From Physella acuta (Eukaryota > Mollusca > Gastropoda > Physidae), in the NCBI RefSeq assembly GCF_028476545.1, contig NW_026733931.1, positions 62,001-126,000 on the forward strand: a stretch of 64,000 nucleotides of DNA, given 5' to 3'. Below, piece after piece: positions 23,061 through 36,300 of this stretch (within the stretch, counting starts at the first letter, position 1; each line of letters opens with the position of its first letter). The translations under genes were made by a program, and so were the position numbers. Under the pieces are notes generated by a model. It worked only from the letters and a program-made list of their open reading frames with translations. It searched no databases and was not told where the DNA came from.

Positions 23061-25378
23061 TTGTGGCTTCACTGGTGTGACAGAGTGTATGAATGGAAGA
23101 AGATTTTTGCATATAGTTTTAGTTTGTGTGGATTTCCTTGTGTACTCATTAATAACCCACTGTGCCTCAAATCCATAGAATTTTTTTGCATAATATTAAC
23201 TATTGGGATGGGGAGTAAGTGATTCTACTAAAATGCAATAAGTGTTTTCAAAATTTGCAGTTTATGGTAGTTGAGAATATTTTTGAAGCAGTTATTTGCA
23301 ACCAGAAGTCTTGTATACTCAGTTGGCACAGGGGGTATTTAGCCAATGGCATTAAGCTTTTATTCAAATAGTATCTTGCCATAAATGTGGTTGTAACAAT
23401 AATATTGTGTACAATTCCTCCATTATCTTGTGTTGTGAGTGTGGACTTTTATCCTTACCCTTAGTGTTTAGCACAGGAAAAACACCTTTTAAAATTATTA
23501 TTTTTACACATATTCAGCCAAATTAAGCTTTTAATAAAATGTAACTATATATCTAATAATTTTTTTTTTCTTACTGTCCAAAGCAGTTGAACCTAGATCT
23601 TGAAAAAACCAATTTATATTAAAACTTAAAAACATTAGCTTGAAAGTTCTTTGGGCAATGTTTGTAACATTACAAAGGATTATAGGATTAGATGCTAAAT
23701 GCTTCTATGAAGGCTCCATTTTGTTAAGCCTTTTTAGTATTACAACACAAGGATTTTAATTGACCTCAAACGTTAAAATATCACAAAAATTGGTTCTAGA
23801 AATATCTTGAGTGCTTAGAATTTTGTTACATTTTATTACATCACTTTTGTTTTTTGCTTTCCTACTTGCTTAGTTTAATTATAAACTGATTCAAAAATAT
23901 TAATTGCATTCATTTTTAGATATTTTACTAAGTGTATAAGGCTTTAGTATATTATTTTTGTGCATTGATTAATTTGACTGCTTGAGCAGTAAGTTAAGTA
24001 TTAAATGAAAGTGTTGTAATTTTTGAAAAAAATTGTCTCTTCCATTTGCGAAACACAAATTTTCCGCTGTCCATTTTACAACTGAACATTGATTTTATTT
24101 TGATGTTGGCCTGTATCAAAGCTGTGTAGAATTTTTTTTTTACACTTTGTGTCTTGAACAAACGTTGCAGCAGACTTATTTTTATTTTTATAATCATTCC
24201 TTATAAACAATCAAAACTAAATGTGAATGTACATACATTTTTTAAAAAGAAAATCTAACTGATGAAAACATGACAAATTTTGGCACACATTTTGATACCT
24301 CAGTTTCTTTTATAAACCAATCAGTAAACTAATAATTGGCTGACTTTAGTGAGAAAACTTAAGTCTTTTTCTAATTCTTTAAATCAAACTTCCTGTAAGG
24401 AAACCATTTAAAAGTTTAAAACATCTTATTTTTTAAATTTGTCAACAAAAATGAACTTTTTAAAAATCACTCAATGACTACAATGTAAATGTTTCTGGTT
24501 TAAATTATCTGCTGATTTGACAAAGATAAGAGTAATTTTAAAAGATGGAATTGATGTGTATTTCCCTCTCAAATTTCATATATAAATACAGTGCCACTAG
24601 TAATGAAACGCATTTCATATCTTTGCTTAATCAGAATCCTTGCATTATTTGTTTTGTCCTCTGCATATCATTTATTTATTTTCTTGTAGTTAAAAAGATT
24701 TTATTTTAAACAACACTCAAGATGAATACATTTTTCATGTGATAAAAATGTATTAGTATAACCATGTATTTTTTTTTAAAGAAAATTCCATGTGTTCCAA
24801 AACTGACATTTTAAACAAGACGGTCAAATTTAACTCTATGTAAACTTACAGAATACACCCCCATCTTCCTTGCTTACTTTTTGCTAAACTTATAAAAACA
24901 AGCCAATCAAATACTGTTAAGAAATAGCCTTGATTTAAGAATGTAGCTTTTTTAAAAATAAATATTACATTATACAAATGTACGTGGTCGACATAATTTT
25001 AACAGTTTTAACACTTAGCTGAGGATAAGCTATTCCCCACTATTACTTACTTTTCTGAACTACATACATCTTGAGTAAGTTACTGATTTAAAAACTATTT
25101 TTCCTGTATTATAGTTGGTTACATGAAAAAAAATTTCCTATGTTGTAGAAGTTTGCAAGTTTCTGTGTAATGTTATCTCAATGTTATTTTGCTTTCCTTT
25201 AGAGTTTGTGCGTATAATTAAATTATTTTAATCCACTTTTGATAGTTAGCCCCTTAAGGAAGAGATGGCTAACATCATTGTTTAATAGTTTGATATATCA
25301 GGGTCTTTTGAGTTGTGTTCAGTTTTGAAGTTGTCATTTATATTTGTTGAGCTGTATATATAAAATAAACTTTTTTAA
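23061..25378 (+). other. AKAP1 3' UTR region with candidate poly(A) signals
   Basis: After the stop at 23058-23060 no further exon is visible. AATAAA occurs at 23533-23538 and 25364-25369, the latter followed by a T-rich stretch. Either could end the transcript, giving a short or a roughly 2.3-kb 3' UTR. Confidence 0.5.
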
Positions 25379-26734
25379 AAATTAGTTTGATTCTTTAATT
25401 TAGTGTTTGCCTTCTGACTCATAGTTGTAAGTTTAATTAGTTTGAAGTAGCCAGTATTATTGCATGACATCCTAGTTTTACTATACATCCTAGTTTTACT
25501 ATTAGAAACTGTTTAAAATACTATTTACTGTGTATTTTTGTTTTCCAACACACCTATCAGTAGGTGTTTAACGAACTTGTTTGAGATCATGCTTATTTAT
25601 AATCTGTCTGAATCAAATATTATTATTCATACTTCTCAGAATTGCAGTAGACCTACTTTTCATTGAGGCAGTTGGTTTTAATTACTAATGCAAAATTACT
25701 TTATTACATATCACAAAAAGTGATTATGTATATATTGAAAAATTGTTTTTAAGTAAACATTAGTTTTGTGAGCAATGATTTTTTTTTTTAAATTTGTAAT
25801 TGATATGCATATTGTAAAAAATACCTTTTTAAAACGGTGAGCTAAGAATAAAAGCAAAATGACCAAGTATTGAAAATGTAAATTGGTTTATATATAAAAT
25901 ATTGGTATAATGACCTTTACACCTTCATTTTTAGATAAAGTTATGCATTTTGAAAATGACACAAAAGCATTTTTTTTAACATGTTGGACCGTTGTTTTAG
26001 ACAAATAATTTGACCTTGTAAATATTCATGTATAAAGAATTAGGCCAGACTTGTTTTAAACATTTTATTAAAATTCCTAAATGCAGCATTTTAAAAAGAA
26101 ATACGATTGTCAAGTCACTACTGACAATTCAGTGATCGCAAAAAACTAAAAAAATAAAATTGTGATGTATTTTTAAAAAAATTAAATGAATAGAAAAGGT
26201 TGTTACAAGTGATTGCAAAGAGAGTTGGTTGATCTGAATACTGAGAGTCTTCAGTTAATTATTACAAAGTTAAATATTGTGTAGCAGGTACTGCATTATT
26301 TTGTGCTTGTATATTTATCTTGTTAGGATGTCATTTGTAAATAGTTTAAGCCTAATTATTCTAAAACAATCTTTCCCCTGATTTTTGAATTTTTTTGTGT
26401 GCTTCTCCATTAAAGCATTTAATTTTAAGCTTTTTTGTTCAACTTAATCTTGTTTTGTGTTGGTAAATAATGTTTACTGTTGTTTTATTTCTGCATTACA
26501 AAATGTTATCATAGCCAGAAAACCAAAATCAGACAGACTCTAACTTTTATACCACTTAAAAATTGTAGTTCAAGAAGCCTGAAAGAAACTGCTAGAAGCA
26601 ACAAAACATGTCTGCCTGATAAGTATAGACAGACTACTTTTAATATAGAACTGAACTTTGTTACCAAACAAGCATTTTGCCAATGCCACCTTGTGAAATG
26701 TGGGTGTATAGTTCTATTGTCATGGGTGGACGAA

Positions 26735-26868
26735 ATGGAATTTATATAGAAAATATATAATTTTACCAGTGTACACCCCCCTTGGAGTCTGTGCTCCCCC
26801 CCCCCCCCCAAAAAAAATATCAAGTGGGCCCTCCCACCCCCCTGGAGAAAAAAGTATGATGGAAACAC
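26735..26868. mobile_element. Second MITE family, partial copy
   Basis: GAAATGGAATTTATATAGAA plus AATATATAATTTTACCAGTG and a C-run section, ending GAAAAAAGTATGATGGAAAC then ACT. This is the minus-orientation right half of the CAGTGTTTCTTCCAG family; the left end is absent. Confidence 0.65.
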
Positions 26869-27959
26869 TAGTCAGGACATCTGTCCATCTCTATTGAAGT
26901 TGAAGTCAGTTCTCTGGACCAAGATCATTTGATGGAGACGATGGAGAGGGGGAGATACAAATATTTAAAAAGCGTGACACCCACAGCCCTTATGAAGTTG
27001 GATGACCTGGGCATTTATACCTGGAATCTTCATTGTCTTAGAATTATATTATTGCGCTATTAATAGTACGCTACGTTAAGAGCTAGATATTATTTGTATA
27101 GAGCCTAAATTAGATAGATCTAGAATCTAGATCTAAATTATAAATGACAGAATCAGTTTTTGAAAGCGGCAAATATTAATATACCAAACTGCAGATGATA
27201 TGGTAATGATAATGAATAATAGTCAAACAGTAAAATTGACAAAACGGCAATAGACATTGCCATTATGCTACTAATGTAAATGTAGGCCTACATGTTTTGT
27301 GTAATTTATATTTTTCTCCAGCATCAGTCCACCCTGTCTTGGAAACGCAATAAAATAAACGTATTATAATTATTGCAACCAAATAAAACAATGACGTATT
27401 TTTGGACTAAATGAATTATTGCCGGTTTTTTACGGACAGTTGGTTTTTTATAGGGTTTTTCCGTTCTTAAAATACACTTGCTTGCTTGTTGCTATTCTTG
27501 TTCTTTATCTCTATTTTTTATTTATTAATATTATATTATTAGTAATCTACACAAGAACTGTATTAAATGTGCCCTCAACTCGTTCATATGTTATGAAGTT
27601 TGTTTAATCTAAATTGGATGTTAATATTTTTTGCTTAAGTGAGTTTAGCAAAAGTGAAGCTTGACACTACTTCAGTCCATAGGCCGCAGATGAAGTAGAG
27701 TTCACTTGCTTCAGGCGCCTTCCCATTAATTCAACATATTTAAAATATTTATTTATTATTCACACTACAGTCACTACAGCATGTATCAGTTAGAATCATT
27801 AATTAACTTGAGTCAAGTACCCATCACCCTTAATGACACTTTATATCTCCTTAATATGTATGTATTGTTAAGAACAGTTAAGGCAAAAGGTATCACACAT
27901 GCCACACACACATATATTCACATTGTCATAAATATATATAATACTAGAGCTATATATTA

Positions 27960-28500
<541 letters not shown>

Positions 28501-28669
28501 TATAGTCTATCTTAAGAGTTTAACGAGTTAGTAAATTAAACACATACACACATATTTGATATAGTCTATGTAGCTCCTCTTAATTAATAACTAATAACCC
28601 TATCCAGATACCCAAATTTCATGGATTTTTCTATTTTTAGGTTTAAATGTGTTAAAATACATTAGAAAA

Positions 28670-30540
28670 ATGGCAGATGGACCATCACCAAACAAAAAAT
28701 TGAAAGTAGACGATTCATCACCACTGCCAGTTTGCCCTTACGGAGCAAGGTGTTATCGCAAAAATCCACAACATCATAAAGAGTTTTCACATCCAGCCGC
28801 CTCAAGCAGTGTTACAGATGTGCCACCACCCGCCCCTGCTCTGTCTGTACCACCAGATGCCAGTTTACTTCCACCCTGCAAGTATGGGGCAAGCTGCTAC
28901 AGAAAAAATCTACTGCACTTTGCTGAATTTTCTCACCCGACATCAGGCCCGGTCAATGACGAGGATGGAGGTGATACAGATGTCTATAGTTCAGAAGAAG
29001 ATGATAAAGTAAGGAAAAATAAAATTATTAATTTTTTTTCCATTTACAGTCATCTGTCTCACTTTCCTGTTCATTTATCATTGCTTCAATAAATCACGAA
29101 TTTTTCAAAAGTAAGGCGTCAGCGTGGTCGAGTCAGTAAAGCTCATGGTTGCTAAACCGAAAAGTCTCGAGTTCGAACCCTTGGGCAGATGAGGCTTGTT
29201 AGCAGGGGACAGCCACTCTTCTAGGAGAGAAAACTCTAAAATCAAACAAATGCTGCCTTGTAGTTTGTTCTTGGTTGGACAAAGGCTATGGAAGCAAATC
29301 CAAAAAGAAAAGCAGGCTCAAATCGTAGTCAATGTGGTGCATAACCAGTTGACACATATATTTAATTGTGTTGGAGGGGATCCCTTCCAACACTAAAATT
29401 AAGAATGAAGAAGAAGAGTTCAAAAGCATTAATAAAAAACTCAAAACTGATAAAATATGGCATTTCATCAATGTTTATAAAAATCAAGCGAAGGGAAGCT
29501 AACATAGCACTTCATAACAAAAGCCCAAACCATCACACGGAATGTGTGATATAATTTATGGAAAATCTATTACGTCAATACAAAGTTTATTTTAATTTAG
29601 GTATAAACTGTTTTCAGAACAATAAACCTGTTCAAAAAGATGATATACTGAGTCGGGGGATGTCCCTAGTGAAAAAGTTTTCCCAAATGACTGACGAAGA
29701 ACGCAAAGAGCTAATCAAGAAAGCATTTGAAGAAAAGTTGCGGTTACAGAAAGAGCTTGAGAATGCCAAAAAAGTTGTAGCAGAGAAGGACAAGGAGCTG
29801 GAGCATCTACAGAAGCAGGTAGTAGAAGACATAACTGCAACATATACAAATTTAACAAACATTAAAGAATTATTTACAGATTATCTTTTTACCATTCATT
29901 TTTTTCCTTGTTGGTGCCCAAGACACAAGGGGCAGATAAGACAGAGTTCATCTGTTTCAATGACCTTGGTATACAAAGGGATAGTGTGGTCAGCATTACA
30001 TGCAGCTGTCTTTGTTTCCCTAAGAGGTACTCATTAGAGCTGAGTGGACTCAGGAACATCCTCTAGACTTGAGTGGTATTCAAACTCAAGACCCTCTGGT
30101 TAGAAGTTGTAAAGCTCTTACTGCTATTAAAAATGTACATTTTTTTTTCAGTCTTATATTATCTTTTTAACATTGAGTTCTGAATTTCGTTTAGAATTAT
30201 TACTACACAGTAGTTCTCATTGCTGTAGTAAAAATATTTCAAACTTGTTCATCATTGTCTTCTTATATCCAGCATGCTGCCACTTGGCTTATGCTTAGAC
30301 ATTGCTTGTTTTATTTTTAGTAGCTTCTCAGCAATGATTTATTTATACAATTCAGATAATTAGATTATGATGATTGGCTCACCCACACATCAAAATAATT
30401 AATGAAACATTACTTTGGATATTGTCTTATCATTTAGTACTAAACATGTACTATTTCTTGTTGTGAGTTAATGTGAAAAAAAAAACTGGATAAAATTTAA
30501 TTTATTTTTTGTTATGTCAGAAGAGAAAAAACAACAAAGC

Positions 30541-30571
<31 letters not shown>

Positions 30572-33245
30572 GTTCTCTAATTGGTTTTATTTTTAGACTT
30601 TTGAGCCATAATAGAAGAAAGTGTGAACGACACTAAAAAACCAAAACCTTCAAAAAGGGACTTAAGCAGTTGTGAAAAAGACAATTTATACTGTAAAGTA
30701 ACCATTTACTTATCTTCTCTTAAAGCTGAACAATGGTTTACTTATGTTGGAAGGGGAGGAGGAAGCCTTGAAGCTAACTACCACAACCTATTTTCCTCTT
30801 TGGCCAGAGAGAGCTTACAAAGAAGGATCTGCCAGCCAAATACATTTCAGACTGGCAGAGTCACAGTTCTACAGGCTGTTGACAGGGGATGCTGCTTCAG
30901 TGTATGTATAAAACTCTGTTTACTTGGTCCAGTCTTAACAGTAAAAAAAAGTAAAGATTCCTCTTTAGGCCTAACAGTCCATTGGGCAGATGAAGTGGAG
31001 TTCATATGTTCTTGACCTCGGCATATAAAGAGATAATGTGGTCAGCACTATACCCAGCCATCTTTACTTTCCCTAACATGAGTTAGGTACCCATCACAGT
31101 TGGGTGGACTCAGGGACGTTTCACAAACTTGAACCCGGATTTGAACTCAAAACTATCGGGTTAGCAGTCTAGCGCTCCACCGATAGGCCACGTTATCCCA
31201 TCAGTCTTACCGTAGGGAGTGTTTTAAGTCCAGTGTTTGGTTTAATATTTGAGCCTTGTCTAGGACTTGGATTCTATCTACTAAAATACAGTGCATAACA
31301 GTTATCCTTTAGGACCTTACGATCTTTTTGGCAGATGAAGTAGAGTTTCTTTGACAACGGCATATGAAGGGAAAGTGTGGTCAGTTCTATTCCCAGTTGC
31401 CATTGCTTTCTCTAGTTATAAAGGTACCCATCAGAGCTGGGACATCTTACAGATATGGGTCAAAGATCAGAACATGAGACCTTCAGGTTAGCAGTCAAGC
31501 TCTCTACCACTGACCAAACCGCCCCTTGTAATACCATGCATAAAGATTAATAATTTTATGCTGATAGTTAAAATTAGAAAATTGTTTTAAAACACAACAA
31601 AAACAGGTAACTCTCCATTTAATTATATATAAAAAATAATTAACTGTTGCAACTCAGGGACTTGAAACAAACAAAGTGGGATAGTTTTTTGAACTCTGTA
31701 AGTCATTTAAAAATATTAATGCTATTGTCTGATCATAATTATAATTCAAATCCATTACATTTCAGCATAAGAGTAACAAAAGTTGAATATGTTGTGTCCC
31801 CCAAAGTTGTGAAAAGGTTTAGGTAAGGCTTGCTTGTTTTTACACTTTATCTCAATTATTGAATTAGGTAAACCTTTTTGTGCTGCTTACACCTAAGCTC
31901 CAATTATTGAAAACAGCTGATAAGTCAGGGCAAAGGAAGGAAGCTGGTCAAAATAAACTCTACTATACCTGTGTTATTGTGTCAAAATATTTCCTTTCCA
32001 CTTACTGAAGTAGCTATTCTAGTACTTGCTGAAATAAGTTATTTATGTTGGTATTAAATTATTAAAATAAGATTGAACATACAATGCTTTTGTTGTTGTT
32101 TTAGCTGGTTCAGATCATGTGATACCTATAATTAAAAAAAAATTACTACTAGACATTTAAACGGTTGCTAAGTGATATGTAATTTCTTTTTTTTTTTTTT
32201 AGTATTTTACTTTTTATTAGGATTAGCTGAAAATGTTTTTTAGTTACAGATACATCACTTTTTAAAATAATGTTTTTAAATTATCCTGTTTTGTTGACAA
32301 GTGTGAAGAAAAATTAAAATTTAATTTAATTAAAATTATTGAAAAATTTGTCTTTGAAACATAATATTTTATTTCATTTTATCAACTGCTTTTTTTTTCA
32401 AAATAGAGAATATCAAAAAGAATTAAAAACAACAAGAGGTGAAGAATTCTCATACACAGTTCTAGGGTTTCATGGCACTGATCAGAAAAATATTAGACCT
32501 ATTTGTGAAAATGGTTTCAAAGCACCAGGTTTGATTGCATTGCATTTTCTTCTACTCAACTTTTAAATTTAGGGGCAAGTTTTTTTCTTTTTTTATATTC
32601 TTTTTTTTTTTGACTCTTCATTTTCTAGTAGCTTCTTTTAAGCTTGAGGGATGGCATGGTCCAATGGTAGAGGATTCACCTGCTTACTTCAATGTCTTGA
32701 GGTCAGATCCCAGACTCGGGTGTGTAGGACTTCCTTGAGTCCACCCAGCTCTGATGGGTACCTGACTCAAGTTAGGGAAAGTAAAGGTAACCGAGCAATG
32801 TCCTAACCACACTATCCCTATATATGCCGAGTTTAGGTGAACTCTACTTCACATGCCCCATAAGGTTTGAAAGGGTATTTCACTTTTATTTTCCTTTAAA
32901 AAAATGTATGCTTAAACAGTCCAAACTATACATGCAGGTGACAAAGGCTTCAGACATAAGACAGACGCAGGCTGGTACGGTGCCGGGGTCTACTTCAGTG
33001 AGTTTACGTATTATTGTATGGGTTACATCGCAGGATGCTCAGAGCTTATGTTGTGTCAGGTTCTGCCAGGAAAGGTCAGCAGACATTATGTTTTAAAATT
33101 GGTTATATAGTTTTATACCAAATAAGTAGGTTCATTAATCATATCTGGTGATTTCAAACAAAAAGATGCAGGTTCCCCAATTTTCATATAAACGGTTGCA
33201 AAGTGATATGTAGTTTCTTTTTTAAAAATATTTTATTTTTTATTA

Positions 33246-33311
<66 letters not shown>

Positions 33312-36300
33312 CTTCCTAAATTTTTGATAAGGGACAGCGTAGTCGAGGGGTAGGGCTCTCAACAGCTAACCTGTAAGTCCCAAGTTTGGATCACGGAATT
33401 GAGTATCTGTCAGATGTCCTTGAGTCCACTCAGCTCCAATGGGTACCTGACATGCGTTAAGAAAAGTAAAGGCTGGTAGGCATAACGCTGAGCACACTAT
33501 CCCTTCGTATGATGTGGTTAAGAAACAGATAAACTCTATGTCACCTGCTCTAGGTGTTATAAGGTGCTGAAAGGAGAAATTAACTTATAAACTTTTGTAA
33601 AAAAAAACAAAAAAAAAATTCAAAAGAGACAAAAGAAATAAACAATTGTATTGTAGGTGTATGAATGCCCAAAGATCATCAATAGTGCATCTGCCCAAAA
33701 ACACTTTGCACAATTGTATTGTAGGTTTATGAATGCCCAAAGATGATCACTGGTGCGTCTTTGAAGCCTGGCTATGATTCGCACATGTCACCCTGTAAAA
33801 AAGAGCTTGTTATTTTCAACACGGCAGCCATTTTGCCTTGCTACATTATTTACTTCTGTAATGCAGAGGGAGCTTTCCAGTACACCTCACCAGGGGATAG
33901 TCCAGTACGTTAAACTTTCTTATGTTGTTTGTGTTAAAGGTTCTACCTTCTTTTGTTGTATGTGTGGTGAGTCTAGTTTCTAATGTTGTATGTGTGGAGA
34001 GTCTATGTTCTTATGTTGTTTGCGTGGAGTCTAGTTTCTTATGTTGTATGTGTGGAGAGTCTAGTTTCTTGTGTTGTATGTGTGGAGAGTCTATGTTCTT
34101 ATGTTGTATGTGTGGAGAGTCTATGTTCTTATGTTGTATGTGTGGAGAGTCTATGTTCTTATGTTGTATGTGTGGAGAGTCTATGTTCATATGCTGTATG
34201 TGTGGAGAGTCTAGTTTCTTATGTTGTATGTGTGGAGAGTGTAGTTTCTTATGTTGTATGTGTGGTGAGTCTAGTTTCTTATGTTGTATGTGTGGAGAGT
34301 CTAGTTTCTTATGTTGTATGTGTGGAGAGTCTAGTTTCTTATGTCGTATGTGTGGAGAGTCTAGTTTCTTATGTTGTATGTGTGGAGAGTCTAGTTTCTT
34401 ATGTTGTATGTGTGGAGAGTCTAGTTTCTTATGTTGTATGTGTGGAGAGTCTAGTTTCTTATGTTGTATGTGTGGGGAGTCTAGTTTCTTATGTTGTTTG
34501 CGTGGAGAGTCTAGTTTCTTATGTTGTATGTATGAAGAGTCTAGTTAAACATAGCTATGTTGTATGTGTGGAGAGTCTAGTTTCTTATGTTGTATGTGTG
34601 GAGAGTGTAGTTTCTTATGTTGTATGTGTGGAGAGTGTAGTTTCTTATGTTGTATGTGTGGAGAGTCTAGTTTCTTATGTTGTATGTGTGGAGAGTCTAG
34701 TTTCTTATGTTGTATGTGTGGAGAGTTTAGTTTCTTATGTTGTATGTGTGGAGTCTAGTTTCTTATGTTGTATGTGTGGAGAGTCTAGTTTCTTATGTTG
34801 TATGTGTGGAGAGTCTAGTTTCTTATGTTGTATGTGTGGAGAGTCTAGTTTCTTATGTTGTATGTGTGGAGAGTCTAGTTTCTTATGTTGTTTGCGTGGA
34901 GAGTCTATGTTCTTATGTTGTATGTGTGGAGAGTCTAGTTTCTTATGTTGTTTGCGTGGAGAGTCTATGTTCTTATCTTGTATGTGTTCAGAGTCTAGTT
35001 TCTTATGTTGTATGTGTGGAGAGTCTAGTTTCTTATGTTGTATGTGTGGAGAGTCTAGTTTCTTATGTTGTATGTGTGGAGAGTCTAGTTTCTCATGTTG
35101 TATGTGTGGAGAGTTTAGTTTCTTATGTTGTATGTGTGGAGAGTCTAGTTTCTTATGTTGTATGTGTGGAAAGTCTAGTTTCTTATGTTGTATGTGTGGA
35201 GAGTCTAGTTTCTTATGTTGTATGTGTGGAGAGTCTAGTTTCTTATGTTGTATGTGTGGAGAGTCTAGTTTCTTATGTTGTATGTGTGGAGAGTCTAGTA
35301 AGTTAAACTTTTTTATGTTGTTTGTGTGAAGAGTCTACGTTCTTATGTTGTATGAGTGGAGACTCTAGTTAAACTTTCTTATGTTGTATGTGTAAAGAGG
35401 CTATGTTCTTATGTTGTATGTGTGGAGAGTCTAGTTTCTTATGTTGTATGTGTGGAGAGCCCAGTAAGTTAAACTTTCTTATGTTGTATGTGTAAAGAGT
35501 CTATATTCTTATGCTGTATGTGTGGAGAGTCTAGTTTCTTATGTTGTATGTATGAAGTGTCTAGTTAAACATAGTTATGTTGTATGTGTGGAGAGTCTAG
35601 TTTCTTATGTTGTATGTGTGGAGAGTCTAGTTTCTTATGTTGTATGTGTGGAGAGCCCAGTAAGTTAAACTTTCTTATGTTGTTTGTGTGAAGAGTCTAT
35701 ATTCTTATGCTGTATGTGTGGAGAGTCTAGTTTCTTATGTTGTATGTATGAAGTGTCTAGTTAAACATAGTTATGTTGTATGTGTGGAGAGTCTAGTTTC
35801 TTATGTTGTATGTGTGGAAAGATTAACCAACCAAATTTTTAATGATGTCATAGAACAATGACATAAATCATTGCTTAAGTTCAGTTGTGTGAAGCCAGTT
35901 TTTTTTTGATGTATGCTGTGGATGTTTTTCATCATTGTTTAACTTTTGGGAGATATCTTTTTTATGATTTTAAACCTTTGTTTTATCAGGACAAAGTCAT
36001 TCAAGCATACAATGATGCTATGCTTGTACCAGTTAGCAAGTAAGTTTAAAACTTTGCACAGAAACTAAAATTGTTAAAGGATTGTAGGCCTACGTAAAAA
36101 AATGTAATACAAGTTTTGTTTTTAAACCCCCGTCCCACTTCCCATCACAGTATGCCTCAACACAACAAGCCTCCTGGCTGTACATTGTTTTAAGTTTTAA
36201 CAAAAACATCTCTCCTAAATAATCTTAATTCTAATTTTTAAAAAAAAACCACAAGTATTTTATAATATAATTTTTTTAATGAAATACAAAATATGCTTGG

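Noticed and set aside
30623-31015. An open frame of 130 codons overlapping the third coding exon of the ADP-ribosyltransferase gene
   Set aside because: Its phase fits neither neighbouring exon. The frame starting behind the acceptor at 30724-30725 gives the recognisable SASQIHFRLAESQFYRLL sequence and joins in phase, so it was chosen instead.
33922-35329. Long Cys/Val-rich reading frames of up to 448 codons
   Set aside because: They are produced by the 30-bp intronic minisatellite, are open in several frames, lack any start or domain support, and lie between two phase-matched exons.
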